Source: Kingella potus
GTDB lineage: Bacteria; Pseudomonadota; Gammaproteobacteria; Burkholderiales; Neisseriaceae
NCBI RefSeq assembly: GCF_900451175.1
Contig: NZ_UGJJ01000001.1
Span: forward strand, 496,001-560,000
DNA length: 64,000 nt
Reading direction: 5' to 3'
Under the pieces are notes generated by a model. That model made no database searches and was not told where the DNA came from. It worked only from the letters and a program-made list of their open reading frames with translations. Below are positions 1 to 8,864 of this stretch, piece by piece. The stretch's first letter is position 1. The number at the start of each line of letters is the position of its first letter. Position numbers and translations under genes: made by a program.

Positions 1-2
1 TT

Positions 3-362
3 TCCCTGCCCGACCCCACGCCCGACGGCTTCACACAAAAATGGGCGTGCTTCGCCAATGCACAAGGCTGCATCCTTACCGGCCTCCCCATGCCCGACTA
101 CAGCGGCTACATCCTGCGCCTGCAAGACACCGCCATGCAGCAGCGCGCCTTCCAAGCCGCCCTCGAACTCTACCGCCTGCCCGCCGCCCAACGCCGCGCC
201 GCGCTTGAAACCACCCTCGCCAAACACGGCACACCCTCGCGCCGGCTGCAATGGAACGAAACCGCGCACACCATCGGCTTCCCCCGCTATACACCGCCGG
301 ACAACAAACAAACCGCCGCCGACCTGCCCGTCTCACCCCAAATGCAGGATGCCGCCCGATAA
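3..362 (+). CDS. 5'-truncated hypothetical protein
   Basis: An open frame enters from the left edge of the window and runs to a TAA at 360-362, giving about 119 residues of a longer protein. It is rich in Ala, Gln and Pro and ends DLPVSPQMQDAAR. No signal peptide, membrane segment or motif is visible in this part. GC-rich codon use matches the neighbouring core genes, so it is probably a genuine gene tail rather than chance. The function is not recognised. It is followed by an 800-bp repeat-filled gap before argF. Confidence 0.6.
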   Translation, partial: SLPDPTPDGFTQKWACFANAQGCILTGLPMPDYSGYILRLQDTAMQQRAFQAALELYRLPAAQRRAALETTLAKHGTPSRRLQWNETAHTIGFPRYTPPDNKQTAADLPVSPQMQDAAR

Positions 363-1173
363 CGGACAGCGGCAAACAGGTAGGGTGTGTCGCCAAAAGC
401 GACGCACGCGTCTTGAGCCTCTGCAAACCGCCGCCGCCCGCAAACCCTGCCAAACCAAAAACCGCGTGCGTTGCAGAGCAACACACCCTACACAACGGCA
501 GAGGCCGTCTGAAAAAACAAACAGCGGCAAAACAGCTAGGGTGTGTCGCCCAAAGGCGACGCACGCGTCCCAAGCAAAACATCAGGACGTCTGAAAACAA
601 AGATTTGCCGTAAAACGCCCCGTTATGCATAAAACGCGTGCGTTGCAGAGCAACACACCCTACACAACGACAGAGGCCGTCTGAAAAACGGACAGCGGCA
701 AACAGGTAGGGTGTGTCGCCCAAAGCGACGCACGCGTCCCAAGCAAAACATCAGGACGTCTGAAAACAAAGATTTGCCGTAAAACGCCCCGTTATGCATA
801 AAACGCGTGCGTTGCAGAGCAACACACCCTACACAACGGCAGAGGCCGTCTGAAAAAACGAACAGCGGCAAACAAGGTAGGGGGTGTCGCCCAAAGCGAC
901 GCACGCGTCCCAACAAAACATCAGGCCGTCTGAAACCGCCTTCTCCCCAACACAGGGCGTGCCGCCCCGTTGGCGCGTGCGGTTTTAGCCCTTGCGCCGT
1001 TTTGCCAGCACCGCCCGCCCTGTTAAAAAAGATTAAATCCGTTTAAGATGGTATCCGCGCAAACGGGTTTGCCATCAGCCTGTGGAAAGCCGGATTGCGC
1101 GGCGACGCAAGCCGTCCGCACCGGCGGCACGGAAAAAGCCGACCACCACAACACCGCCCGTTAAGGAGAAAAC
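363..1173. repeat. Repeat-filled intergenic region with ~170-bp tandem unit
   Basis: This gap before argF contains no convincing gene. From about 371 to 930 a unit of about 170 bp is present in roughly three tandem copies (GTGTGTCGCC recurs at 541, 711 and about 882). Each unit holds one TAGGGTGTGTCGCC...GCGACGCACGCG hairpin element, one inverted copy of it (GCGTGCGTTGC...GCAACACACCC), a degenerate uptake sequence (GGACGTCTGAA) and a full one (AGGCCGTCTGAA). Full uptake sequences lie at 502-513 and 923-934. Copies differ by single bases and small indels. Confidence 0.8.
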
Positions 1174-2175
1174 ATGACCTGGCGCAAACAGCACCTTCTC
1201 ACCCTGACCGACCGCAGCCGCGAAGAAATCACCGCCCTGCTCGATTTGGCCGCCGAACTCAAAGCCGCAAAAAAAGCCGGACGCGAAGTGCGCCGGCTCG
1301 AGGGCAAAAACATCGCCCTGATTTTCGAGAAAACCTCCACCCGCACCCGCTGCGCCTTTGAAGTGGCCGCACGCGACCAGGGCGCGGGTCTGACCTATCT
1401 CGAGCCGGGCAACAGCCAGATCGGCCACAAAGAAAGCATCCGCGACACCGCCCGCGTCCTCGGCCGGATGTTCGACGGCATCGAATACCGTGGCTACGGG
1501 CAGGAAGTGGCCGAAGAGCTGGCGCGTTACGCCGGCGTGCCCGTGTTCAACGGCCTCACCGACGAATTCCACCCCACGCAAATGCTCGCCGACCTGCTGA
1601 CCATGCGCGAGCACAGCCCCAAACCCCTGTCCGACACCGCCTACGCCTATCTCGGCGACGCACGCTGCAATATGGGCAACTCCCTGCTGCTGACCGGCGC
1701 GCTGATGGGCATGGACGTGCGCATCGGTGCGCCGCAGGCTCTATGGCCGTCTGAAAGCCTCATTGCCAAAGCGCACGAACTGGCAGAAGAAAGCGGCGCG
1801 CGCATCCTCATCACCGCCGACCCGCACGAAGCCGTGCGCGGCGCAGACTTCGTCCACACCGACGTATGGGTCAGCATGGGCGAACCCAAAGAAGCGTGGC
1901 AGGAGCGCATCGACCTGCTCCGAGGCTACCGCGTAACCGCCGACATGATGGCCGCCACCGGCAATCCGCAGGCCAAATTCATGCACTGCCTGCCCGCCTT
2001 CCACAACCGCGAAACCAAAGTCGGCCAATGGATCTACGACACCTTCGGCCTCGACGGCGTGGAAGTAACCGAAGACGTATTCGAAAGCCCCGCCAGCATC
2101 GTCTTCGACCAGGCCGAAAACCGTATGCACACCATCAAAGCCGTACTCGTCTCCCTGCTCGCGCAGTCCGCGTAG
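1174..2175 (+). CDS. argF: Ornithine carbamoyltransferase
   Basis: The 333-residue protein is a catabolic/anabolic ornithine transcarbamoylase, which makes citrulline from ornithine and carbamoyl phosphate in cytoplasmic arginine synthesis. The carbamoyl-phosphate loop STRTR is at residues 55-59, the ornithine-side SMGE motif follows in the second domain, and the active-site HCLP is at 271-274. Length is normal for the family. The start is fixed by an AAGGAG box 6 bases before the ATG. An in-frame 11-base uptake core (GGCCGTCTGAA, 1744-1754) lies inside the gene and is read as W-P-S-E. The gene stands alone, with a DUS hairpin terminator after it. Confidence 0.97.
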   Translation: MTWRKQHLLTLTDRSREEITALLDLAAELKAAKKAGREVRRLEGKNIALIFEKTSTRTRCAFEVAARDQGAGLTYLEPGNSQIGHKESIRDTARVLGRMFDGIEYRGYGQEVAEELARYAGVPVFNGLTDEFHPTQMLADLLTMREHSPKPLSDTAYAYLGDARCNMGNSLLLTGALMGMDVRIGAPQALWPSESLIAKAHELAEESGARILITADPHEAVRGADFVHTDVWVSMGEPKEAWQERIDLLRGYRVTADMMAATGNPQAKFMHCLPAFHNRETKVGQWIYDTFGLDGVEVTEDVFESPASIVFDQAENRMHTIKAVLVSLLAQSA

Positions 2176-2218
2176 CATATGTCGCTCAGCGACGCACACC
2201 CCCCCGCCGCAATGCAGA

Positions 2219-2259
2219 AGGCCGTCTGAAAAAGCCTTGCCCGCGTTTTCAGACGGCCT
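2219..2259 (+). terminator. DUS inverted-repeat terminator after argF
   Basis: AGGCCGTCTGAA at 2219-2230 pairs with its inverted copy at 2248-2259 across a 17-base loop. This is the usual neisserial use of paired uptake sequences as rho-independent terminators. Confidence 0.75.
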
Positions 2260-2287
2260 CCCCTTTCCGTCCGACAAAGCAGACACA

Positions 2288-3505
2288 ATGACCGCAAAAC
2301 ACACTTATCCGAACGGCCGCTGCATGGCCTTCCTGCTCGCGGCGATGACCGCCATCATGCCCTTTTCCGTAGATGCCTACCTGCCTGCGGTGTTGTCGCT
2401 GGCCGCCGATCTGGACACCGATGTCCGCCTGATCGAAAAAAGCATGAGCAGCTTTATGCTCGGCGTGGCACTCGGCCAGCTCTCAGGCGGCTCGGTTTCC
2501 GACGTGAAAGGCCGCAAAACCGTGGCACTCTCCGGCCTCGCCCTGTATGCCGCCGCCTCCGTCGCCCTCACCCTGCTGCACACCATCGACCAGCTCATCG
2601 CCCTGCGGCTGGTGCAGGCCTTCGGTGCCGGCATGGCCGCCGTCATGGCCGGCGCGGTGGTGCGCGACCACTACGAAGGCCGCGAAGCCGCGCAGATGTT
2701 CGCCCTCATCGGCATCGTGATGATGGGAGCCCCCCTGCTCGCCCCCATGATCGGTTCCGCCTTGCAGAGCATAGGCGGCTGGCGTCTGATTTTCGCCTTC
2801 CTCACCGCCTATTCCGCCACCGTCTTCCTGCTGGTTTTCCGCTTCCTGCCCCCATCGTCCGCCAAAGGCCGCATCGACCGCGCCTTTTTCGGCGGAATGC
2901 TGCGCCGCTACCTGCGCGTGCTGCAAACCAAAGCCGCCTTAGGCTTCCTCTTTTTCCAAGCATTCAGCTTCGGCTCCATGTTTGTCTTCCTCACCGAATC
3001 GCCCTTCGTCTACATGCACCTCTACTCACTCTCCCCGCACGCCTACGCCTGGATCTTCGGCTGCAACATCATCACCATGGGCATCTTCAACCGCATCACC
3101 GCCTGGCGGCTGAAAAACGGCAGCAACGCCGAAGACATCCTGCTGTGGGGCATAGGCATCCAGCTTGCCGCCAACGCCGCCATGCTGCTCGCCGTCATCC
3201 TGTACGGCGGCAGCCCGCCCTTCGCCCTGCTCGCCGCCTGCGCCATGTTTTCGGTCGGCACGCAAGGCCTGGTTACCGCCAACACCCAAGCCTGCTTCAT
3301 GTCGCACTTCCGCGAAATCGGCGGCAGCGCCAACGCCCTACTGATGGCCTCCACCTCCCTGATCGGCGCGGGCACCGGCTGGCTCGCCACCCTCCTGCAC
3401 AACGGCACCCCCTACGTCATGGCCGCCCTCATGCTCTGCGCCACCACCGCCGGCACCCTCCTGCTCTTCGCCTTCTCCCGCAGCGCGTGGACAGGCAAAC
3501 GCTGA
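2288..3505 (+). CDS. Bcr/CflA-type multidrug efflux MFS transporter
   Basis: A 405-residue major facilitator of the inner membrane with about 12 hydrophobic segments, predicted to export drugs or other small molecules with proton antiport. The amino end shows the DAYLPA sequence typical of the Bcr/CflA (12-TMS DHA1) branch, and the loop between segments 2 and 3 carries GQLSGGSVSDVKGRK, a form of MFS motif A. An upstream in-frame start at 2237 would read through the argF terminator hairpin, so ATG 2288 is preferred although its ribosome site is weak. The substrate cannot be told from sequence. Confidence 0.85.
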   Translation: MTAKHTYPNGRCMAFLLAAMTAIMPFSVDAYLPAVLSLAADLDTDVRLIEKSMSSFMLGVALGQLSGGSVSDVKGRKTVALSGLALYAAASVALTLLHTIDQLIALRLVQAFGAGMAAVMAGAVVRDHYEGREAAQMFALIGIVMMGAPLLAPMIGSALQSIGGWRLIFAFLTAYSATVFLLVFRFLPPSSAKGRIDRAFFGGMLRRYLRVLQTKAALGFLFFQAFSFGSMFVFLTESPFVYMHLYSLSPHAYAWIFGCNIITMGIFNRITAWRLKNGSNAEDILLWGIGIQLAANAAMLLAVILYGGSPPFALLAACAMFSVGTQGLVTANTQACFMSHFREIGGSANALLMASTSLIGAGTGWLATLLHNGTPYVMAALMLCATTAGTLLLFAFSRSAWTGKR

Positions 3506-4104
3506 CACGACACAGCAGCAGGCCGTTTGAAAACCAATATCCGCCGCCCGCGCAGGGTATGTCGCGCAGCAACGCACGCGTTTCCCGTCTTTCAGAAAAT
3601 AAGGCCGTCTGAAAAAACAACTTACAGAATTTCCGCACGCGCAGAATATGCGGCTCTGCCATGCACCGCTTGCCGCAAGTTCGGATAACGACAACTGCCA
3701 AACCGCAAACCGCGTGCGTCGCTGGAGCGACACACCCTACACCGTACAAACTGCGGTTTGCCGGACACAACACAAAAAGGCCGTCTGAAAACCAATGCCC
3801 GCACACGCGTAGGGTGTGTCGCCCCAGCGACGCACGCGTTCCCAAAGTTTTTGGCAAAGACCATCCGCACAAGGTATCCCGCCGCAGCGGCGCGCGCTGT
3901 TTCGCGCTCTGCCTGCGTTTGGCGAAATATCCGCACAAAAAGGCCGTCTGAAAACCAATACCCGCCACACGCGTAGGGTGTGTCGCCCCAGCGACGCACG
4001 CGCTCCCAAAGTTTTTGGAAAAGACCATCCGCACAAGGTATCCCGCCGCAGCGGCGCGCGCTGTTTCGCGCTCTGCCTGCGTTTGGCGGAATATCCGCAC
4101 AAAA
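3506..4104. repeat. Repeat-filled intergenic region with two 164-bp tandem units
   Basis: No gene is seen here. Two nearly identical tandem units run from 3778 to about 4104, each beginning with AGGCCGTCTGAA (3778 and 3941, with a third uptake sequence at 4105) and each holding the TAGGGTGTGTCGCC...GCGACGCACGCG hairpin element. Each unit also has a second inverted repeat rich in GCGGCGCGCGC. Another hairpin copy in reverse orientation lies near 3711-3740. The layout is parallel to the ~170-bp units before argF but the filler sequence differs. Confidence 0.75.
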
Positions 4105-4143
4105 AGGCCGTCTGAAACCGCCGATGCGGTTTTCAGACGGCCT
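4105..4143. terminator. Bidirectional DUS hairpin terminator
   Basis: Inverted uptake sequences at 4105-4116 and 4132-4143 form a strong hairpin with flanking A and T runs. It lies between the converging MFS gene and SEL1-repeat gene and could stop both. Confidence 0.75.
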
Positions 4144-4214
4144 TTGCCGTGGATATGGGCCTGATGTGCTCCGGCAGGCGGCATCCGCCGCAGCGGCCGG
4201 AGCCGGCCCGGCCT

Positions 4215-6476
4215 TTATTCGGCGGAATCCTCTTTTTTCCGCTCCGCGTATTTGTCGAGATAGGCGCGGGCCTCTTTCCCGCCCTGCGCGGCGGCTTTTT
4301 CCAGCCATGCGCGGCCTTCGGCGGCATTTTGCCCCACCCCGTAACAGCCGCAGACATAGGCGGCACCAAGAAGGGTTTGGCTTAAAACATCGCCTTTTTC
4401 CGCCGCCGCACGCAGCAGCTCTATGCCTTTGGCTTCGTCTTGGGGCATACCTTTTCCGAGAATGGCCATTCTGCCCAATCTACTCTGCGCATGGGTATAG
4501 CCGTGGCCGGCGGCTTTGCCCAGCCACAGGGCGGCCTGCCCGTCGTCTTTGGGAACTGATTCGCCTGTGAGATAGAGCTTGCCCAGCTCATATTGGGCGA
4601 TAACGGATACGGAGCTTTCCTGCGCGGCCGCTTTTTTCAGCCATTTCAATGATTCGGCACTGTTTTTTTCCACGCCCTGTCCGGTGCTGTACCGCACGGC
4701 CATACCGTACTCGGCGCGGGGATCGCCCTGTTCGGCCGCTTTGGCCAGCCAGTAAACGGCCAGTTTGTCGTCCTGCTGTACGCCGCCCGCACCTTGTGCG
4801 TAAAGGACGGAAAGCAGGTATTGCGCATTCGCCCTGCCCCCGTAGGCGGCACGGGTCAGCAGGTGGACTGCATGATCCCTGTCCTGCCGCACGCCGAGGC
4901 CGTTGAAATACATAAGAGCAAGATTATATTGTGAAAACCCTTCTCCCTGCGCGGCAGATTCGGCATACCATTTCGCTGCCTCCGCCATATCTTTCTTTAC
5001 GCCCCTGCCTTCAGCATAACTTGCCGCCAGCAGCCCCTGCGCCTTGGCATGGCCTTTTTCGGCGGCCTTGCGGTGCCAGAAGGCCGATTGTGCGGCATCC
5101 TGCGCCACACCTAGGCCGAATCCGTAGCGCAGGCCGAGTTGGTATTCGGCCTCGGTATGGCCCTGCCCGGCGGATTTTTTCATCCATTCGAATGCTTTTT
5201 CAGGATTTTTATCCACACTATGCCCGCTGCCGTACATCATCGCAAGATCATATTGCGCCTGCGCATCGCCCGAAACCGCATCCTTTTCATAAGCGGCAAA
5301 GGCCTTGCGGTACCATTTTTCCGCCTGCACGGAATCTTTTTCCACACCGAGTCCGGCACCGTACCGCAAACCAAGCAGCTGTTGCGCCTTGGCATGGCCT
5401 TTTTCGGCAGCCTTGCGGAACCAGAAGGCCGCTTGTGTGTCGTCCTGCACCACGCCCCGGCCGATACCGTAGCGCAGGCCGAGGGCGTATTCGGCATCGG
5501 TATAGCCCTGTTCGGCGGATTTTTTCATCCATTCGAATGATTTTTCGGGATTTTTATCCACACCCTGCCCGATGCCGTACATCATCGCAAGATTGTATTG
5601 CGCCTGCGCATCGCCCGAAACCGCATCCTTTTCATAAGCGGCAAAGGCCTTGCGATACCATTTTTCCGCCTGCACGGAATCTTTTTCCACACCGCGTCCG
5701 GTGCCGTACCGCAAACCAAGCTGCTGTTGCGCCTTGGCATGGCCTTTTTCGGCAGCCTTGCGGAACCAGAAGGCCGCTTGTGTGTCGTCCCGCGCCACTC
5801 CATGACCGACACCGTAGCGCAGGCCGAGGGCGTATTCGGCATCGGTATAGCCCTGTTCGGCAGATTTTTTCATCCATTCGAATGATTTTTCGGGATTTTT
5901 ATCCACACCCTGCCCGATGCCGTACATCATCGCAAGTTCGTACTGCGCTTGCGCATTGCCGCGTTCGGCATCTTTTGCATAAGCGGCAAAGGCTTTGCGG
6001 TACCATTCGTCAGCCTGTTTCCGATCCTTTTCCACGCCGCTGCCTTCCGCATAAGCATTGCCCAGATTCAACAACGCCCGCGGAAAACCCTGATCGGCGG
6101 CTTTGCGTACCCACTCGTTGGAGATGCGCACGTTTTTGGACACGCCGTGTCCGTAGTAATACATCACGCCGAGGTTGTTCTGCCCCAAAGCATTGCCCTG
6201 CTTTGCGGATTTTTCAGACAATTCCAATGCCCGCGCGTAATCTTTCTTCACGCCGCGTCCGAGATAATAGGCTCTGCCCAGCCGCGCCTGCGCTTCGGCA
6301 TTGCCCGCTTCGGCCAGCGGCTGCCACACGGCCAGGGCTTCGGTTTCCCGCCCCGCGTCGAATGCGGTTGCCGCCCCGGCAAGCTGCGTCTGTGCAGCCT
6401 TATCGGCCGCCCACACGGGTGCGGCGGACAAAAAGGCGGCTGCGGTAAGGGCGGCAAGGTATTTTTTCGCCATCAT
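4215..6476 (-). CDS. Exported SEL1-repeat (TPR-like) protein
   Basis: A 753-residue protein with a signal peptide (hydrophobic core and AAPVWAADK cleavage region near residue 23), followed by about 19 SEL1-like repeats of 36 residues with the usual A-x-x-x-L-G-x-x-Y pattern. Such solenoids are protein-interaction scaffolds in the periplasm or at the surface. The start has a GGGAG box 7 bases upstream. The middle of the gene contains three tandem 345-bp DNA units (marked by the same sequence near 5211, 5556 and 5901), so repeat number could vary between strains. The partner and precise role are unknown. Confidence 0.85.
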   Translation of the reverse strand: MMAKKYLAALTAAAFLSAAPVWAADKAAQTQLAGAATAFDAGRETEALAVWQPLAEAGNAEAQARLGRAYYLGRGVKKDYARALELSEKSAKQGNALGQNNLGVMYYYGHGVSKNVRISNEWVRKAADQGFPRALLNLGNAYAEGSGVEKDRKQADEWYRKAFAAYAKDAERGNAQAQYELAMMYGIGQGVDKNPEKSFEWMKKSAEQGYTDAEYALGLRYGVGHGVARDDTQAAFWFRKAAEKGHAKAQQQLGLRYGTGRGVEKDSVQAEKWYRKAFAAYEKDAVSGDAQAQYNLAMMYGIGQGVDKNPEKSFEWMKKSAEQGYTDAEYALGLRYGIGRGVVQDDTQAAFWFRKAAEKGHAKAQQLLGLRYGAGLGVEKDSVQAEKWYRKAFAAYEKDAVSGDAQAQYDLAMMYGSGHSVDKNPEKAFEWMKKSAGQGHTEAEYQLGLRYGFGLGVAQDAAQSAFWHRKAAEKGHAKAQGLLAASYAEGRGVKKDMAEAAKWYAESAAQGEGFSQYNLALMYFNGLGVRQDRDHAVHLLTRAAYGGRANAQYLLSVLYAQGAGGVQQDDKLAVYWLAKAAEQGDPRAEYGMAVRYSTGQGVEKNSAESLKWLKKAAAQESSVSVIAQYELGKLYLTGESVPKDDGQAALWLGKAAGHGYTHAQSRLGRMAILGKGMPQDEAKGIELLRAAAEKGDVLSQTLLGAAYVCGCYGVGQNAAEGRAWLEKAAAQGGKEARAYLDKYAERKKEDSAE

Positions 6477-6536
6477 GGTATTACTCCCTGTTCGGTATTC
6501 GGATAAAAACGGATTTCCGGCTGCGGACTTAGCAAA

Positions 6537-6565
6537 AGGCCGTCTGAAAACTTTTCAGACGGCCT
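6537..6565 (-). terminator. DUS hairpin terminator of the small lipoprotein gene
   Basis: Inverted uptake sequences at 6537-6548 and 6554-6565 with only 5 bases of loop, flanked by AAAA and TTTT. It lies just downstream of the 144-residue lipoprotein gene on the minus strand. Confidence 0.75.
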
Positions 6566-6586
6566 TTTGCCGCGGCCAATTCCGGA

Positions 6587-7021
6587 TTAGTGGGCTTGCT
6601 CTTTGCTTGCTCCGGCAGCCTCTTGCGCATCGGAAGCGGCTTCTTTCGCATCCTCGGCTGCCTCGGAAGCAGCTTCTTTGGCCTCTTGTGCAGCTTCGGA
6701 AGCGGCTTCCCCGTCAGCGGAATCGGGCGTGCCCTGCAAAGCTTTGAGCGATTCGCCGCACGCGGCTTCGCGCTGGTCTTCGGGCAGGCTCTTCATCGCT
6801 TCTTTGCTCATATCAAAGGCTTTCTGCTGGGCTTCCTTCACATCGCCGCTCAGGCCGTTCAGCATTTCGCCGAAGGCTTTTTCATACTGCTCGCAGGCAG
6901 AGCCGGCAGCGGGAGCGGCCGATGCCGCAGCGGGAGCCGCATTGTCGGCGGAGTTGCCGCCGCAGGCGGACAAGGCGAAGGCGGCGGACAGGATGACGGA
7001 CAGGGATGCTGCTTTTTTCAT
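6587..7021 (-). CDS. Small Ala/Glu-rich lipoprotein
   Basis: A 144-residue lipoprotein: signal peptide with lipobox LSAC and lipidated Cys20. An Ala-rich linker follows, then a central domain with two cysteines (CEQYEKAFGEML near 43 and AACGES near 87). The tail, residues about 105-140, is an EAA/KEAAS repeat predicted to be helical or coiled-coil. The short Cys-containing central domain resembles uncharacterised neisserial small lipoproteins (possibly the DUF5339 type, from memory). It would sit in the periplasm anchored to a membrane. Function unknown. Confidence 0.75.
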   Translation of the reverse strand: MKKAASLSVILSAAFALSACGGNSADNAAPAAASAAPAAGSACEQYEKAFGEMLNGLSGDVKEAQQKAFDMSKEAMKSLPEDQREAACGESLKALQGTPDSADGEAASEAAQEAKEAASEAAEDAKEAASDAQEAAGASKEQAH

Positions 7022-7283
7022 GTTTTCTCTCTTTTAAAAATAAAAATGTATTTTCCTGTTAAAAGGAAGCCAAATTGTTCGACCTTTCGGACATCCTGTC
7101 AAGTTTCGTCATAATTTTCCCTTTTGCGCCGCTTCGGACGGGCGGCACGGCCAATCCGCCGCTGCCGGAACGCTTTTTCAGACGGCCTTTGGCCTGCGCC
7201 GGCCGCCGCGCCGCAATTTCCTGCCGGCCGTTTTGTGCCATGCCTTATAATCCCGCCGTTTCTGAATCCGACGGAATCCCGCT
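7022..7283. other. Divergent intergenic region, lipoprotein/ubiB
   Basis: This 262-bp gap separates the leftward lipoprotein gene from rightward ubiB, so both promoters should lie here. A single inverted uptake core (TTTCAGACGGCCT) is at about 7176-7188. No further gene is seen. Confidence 0.4.
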
Positions 7284-8795
7284 ATGAAATGGCTCAAACG
7301 CAGCAGAACCCTTTGGAAAACCGTGCGCCGTTACGGCCTTACCGAGCTGGCCCTGCCGCTGGTGCGCAACGGCTGGCAGCGCAGGCTGCTGCGGCTGCTG
7401 CCCTCCGCGCCCGAAGCGGCGGCGCAGCCCCTGCCGGTAAGGCTGAGGCTGGCTTTGGAGGAGCTGGGGCCGGTGTTTGTGAAATTCGGCCAGGTTTTGT
7501 CCACCCGTCCCGACCTGATTCCGTATGCCTATGCCGAAGAGCTGGCGAAATTACAGGACAAAGTGCCGCCCTTCGATGCGGATTTGGCACGCCGCCAGAT
7601 CGAAGCGGCTCTGGGCAGGCCGCCGGAGCAGCTTTATGCGGAATTTGCAACCGTGCCGGTGGCAGCCGCATCGGTGGCGCAGGTACACAGGGCGCGGCTG
7701 CACAGCGGCGAGGAAGTGGCGGTAAAGGTGCTGCGGCCGGACATCCTGCCCGTGATCGAACAGGATTTGGCTTTGTTGCGCTTTTGCGCAGGCTGGGCGG
7801 AAAGGCTTTTCACCGACGGCAAACGCCTGCGCCCGCGCGAAGTGGTGGACGAGTTTGACAAATATCTCCACGACGAACTGGATTTGCTGCGCGAAGCGGC
7901 CAATTGCAGCCAGCTCGGACGCAATTTCAAAGACAGCCCGATGCTCGCCGTGCCCAAAGTGTTCTACGACTACTGCGCCCGCGACGTGCTGACCATCGAA
8001 TGGATGGACGGCACGCCCGTATCCGACCTTCCCGCCCTTCGGGCGCAGGGCACCGATTTGCCCAAGCTGGCCGAATACGGCGTGGAAATTTTCTTTACCC
8101 AAGTGTTCCGCGACGGCTTTTTCCACGCCGATATGCACCCGGGCAACATCCTCGTCGCCCCAGGCAACCGCTACATCGCCCTCGATTTCGGCATTGTCGG
8201 CAGCCTGACGGACTACGACAAACGCTATCTGGCCATCAATTTCCTCGCCTTTTTCAACCGCGACTACCACCGCGTCGCCACCGCCCACATCGAATCGGGC
8301 TGGGTGCCGCCCGACACCCGTGCGGAAGAACTCGAAGCGGCCGTGCGTTCGGTGTGCGAACCGGTGTTCAACAAACCGATTTCGCAGATTTCCTTCGGCC
8401 TCGTCCTCATGCGCCTGTTTGAGGTGAGCCGCCGCTTCCATGTCGAAATCCAGCCGCAGCTTGTTTTATTGCAGAAAACCCTGCTCAACATCGAAGGACT
8501 GGGGCGGCAGCTCGATCCCGACTTGGATTTGTGGAAAACCGCCAAACCCTTTCTCACCAAATGGATGCACGAACAGGTCGGCCCCAAAGCCCTGTGGCGC
8601 AATCTGAAAAACGAAGCCCCCGACTGGGCGGAAATCCTGCCCGCCCTGCCGCGCAAAATCAGCGCGCTGGTCGATGAAAACCGCCAGCAGGAAATGCGCG
8701 ACGCATATGTGCATCTGGTTAAAATCCAGCAGCGGCAGAGCCTGTGGCTGGCCGTCATCGCCATCGCGCTGGTGCTGATACTGCTGTTCAAATAG
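7284..8795 (+). CDS. ubiB: UbiB-family atypical kinase/ATPase for ubiquinone synthesis
   Basis: A 503-residue ABC1/UbiB protein required for ubiquinone biosynthesis. All family signatures are present: KFGQ (67-70) in the lid, the Ala-rich loop AAAS (127-130) in place of a glycine loop, VKVL with the catalytic lysine (K148), HADMHPGN (281-288) and the DFG (301-303). The carboxy end is a single hydrophobic helix (about 485-502) that anchors it to the inner membrane. Its TAG stop overlaps an uptake sequence (8794-8805), which may also mark the transcript end. comM follows 70 bp later on the same strand. Confidence 0.95.
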   Translation: MKWLKRSRTLWKTVRRYGLTELALPLVRNGWQRRLLRLLPSAPEAAAQPLPVRLRLALEELGPVFVKFGQVLSTRPDLIPYAYAEELAKLQDKVPPFDADLARRQIEAALGRPPEQLYAEFATVPVAAASVAQVHRARLHSGEEVAVKVLRPDILPVIEQDLALLRFCAGWAERLFTDGKRLRPREVVDEFDKYLHDELDLLREAANCSQLGRNFKDSPMLAVPKVFYDYCARDVLTIEWMDGTPVSDLPALRAQGTDLPKLAEYGVEIFFTQVFRDGFFHADMHPGNILVAPGNRYIALDFGIVGSLTDYDKRYLAINFLAFFNRDYHRVATAHIESGWVPPDTRAEELEAAVRSVCEPVFNKPISQISFGLVLMRLFEVSRRFHVEIQPQLVLLQKTLLNIEGLGRQLDPDLDLWKTAKPFLTKWMHEQVGPKALWRNLKNEAPDWAEILPALPRKISALVDENRQQEMRDAYVHLVKIQQRQSLWLAVIAIALVLILLFK

Positions 8796-8864
8796 GCCGT
8801 CTGAAAGCGCGGCTCCCACCCGCCGGCGCACACCAAACAATATATTAGGATATTAGGAAACCGC

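Noticed and set aside
371..930. CRISPR array
   Set aside because: The regular spacing comes from ~170-bp tandem units with near-identical filler. There are no unique spacers and no cas genes.
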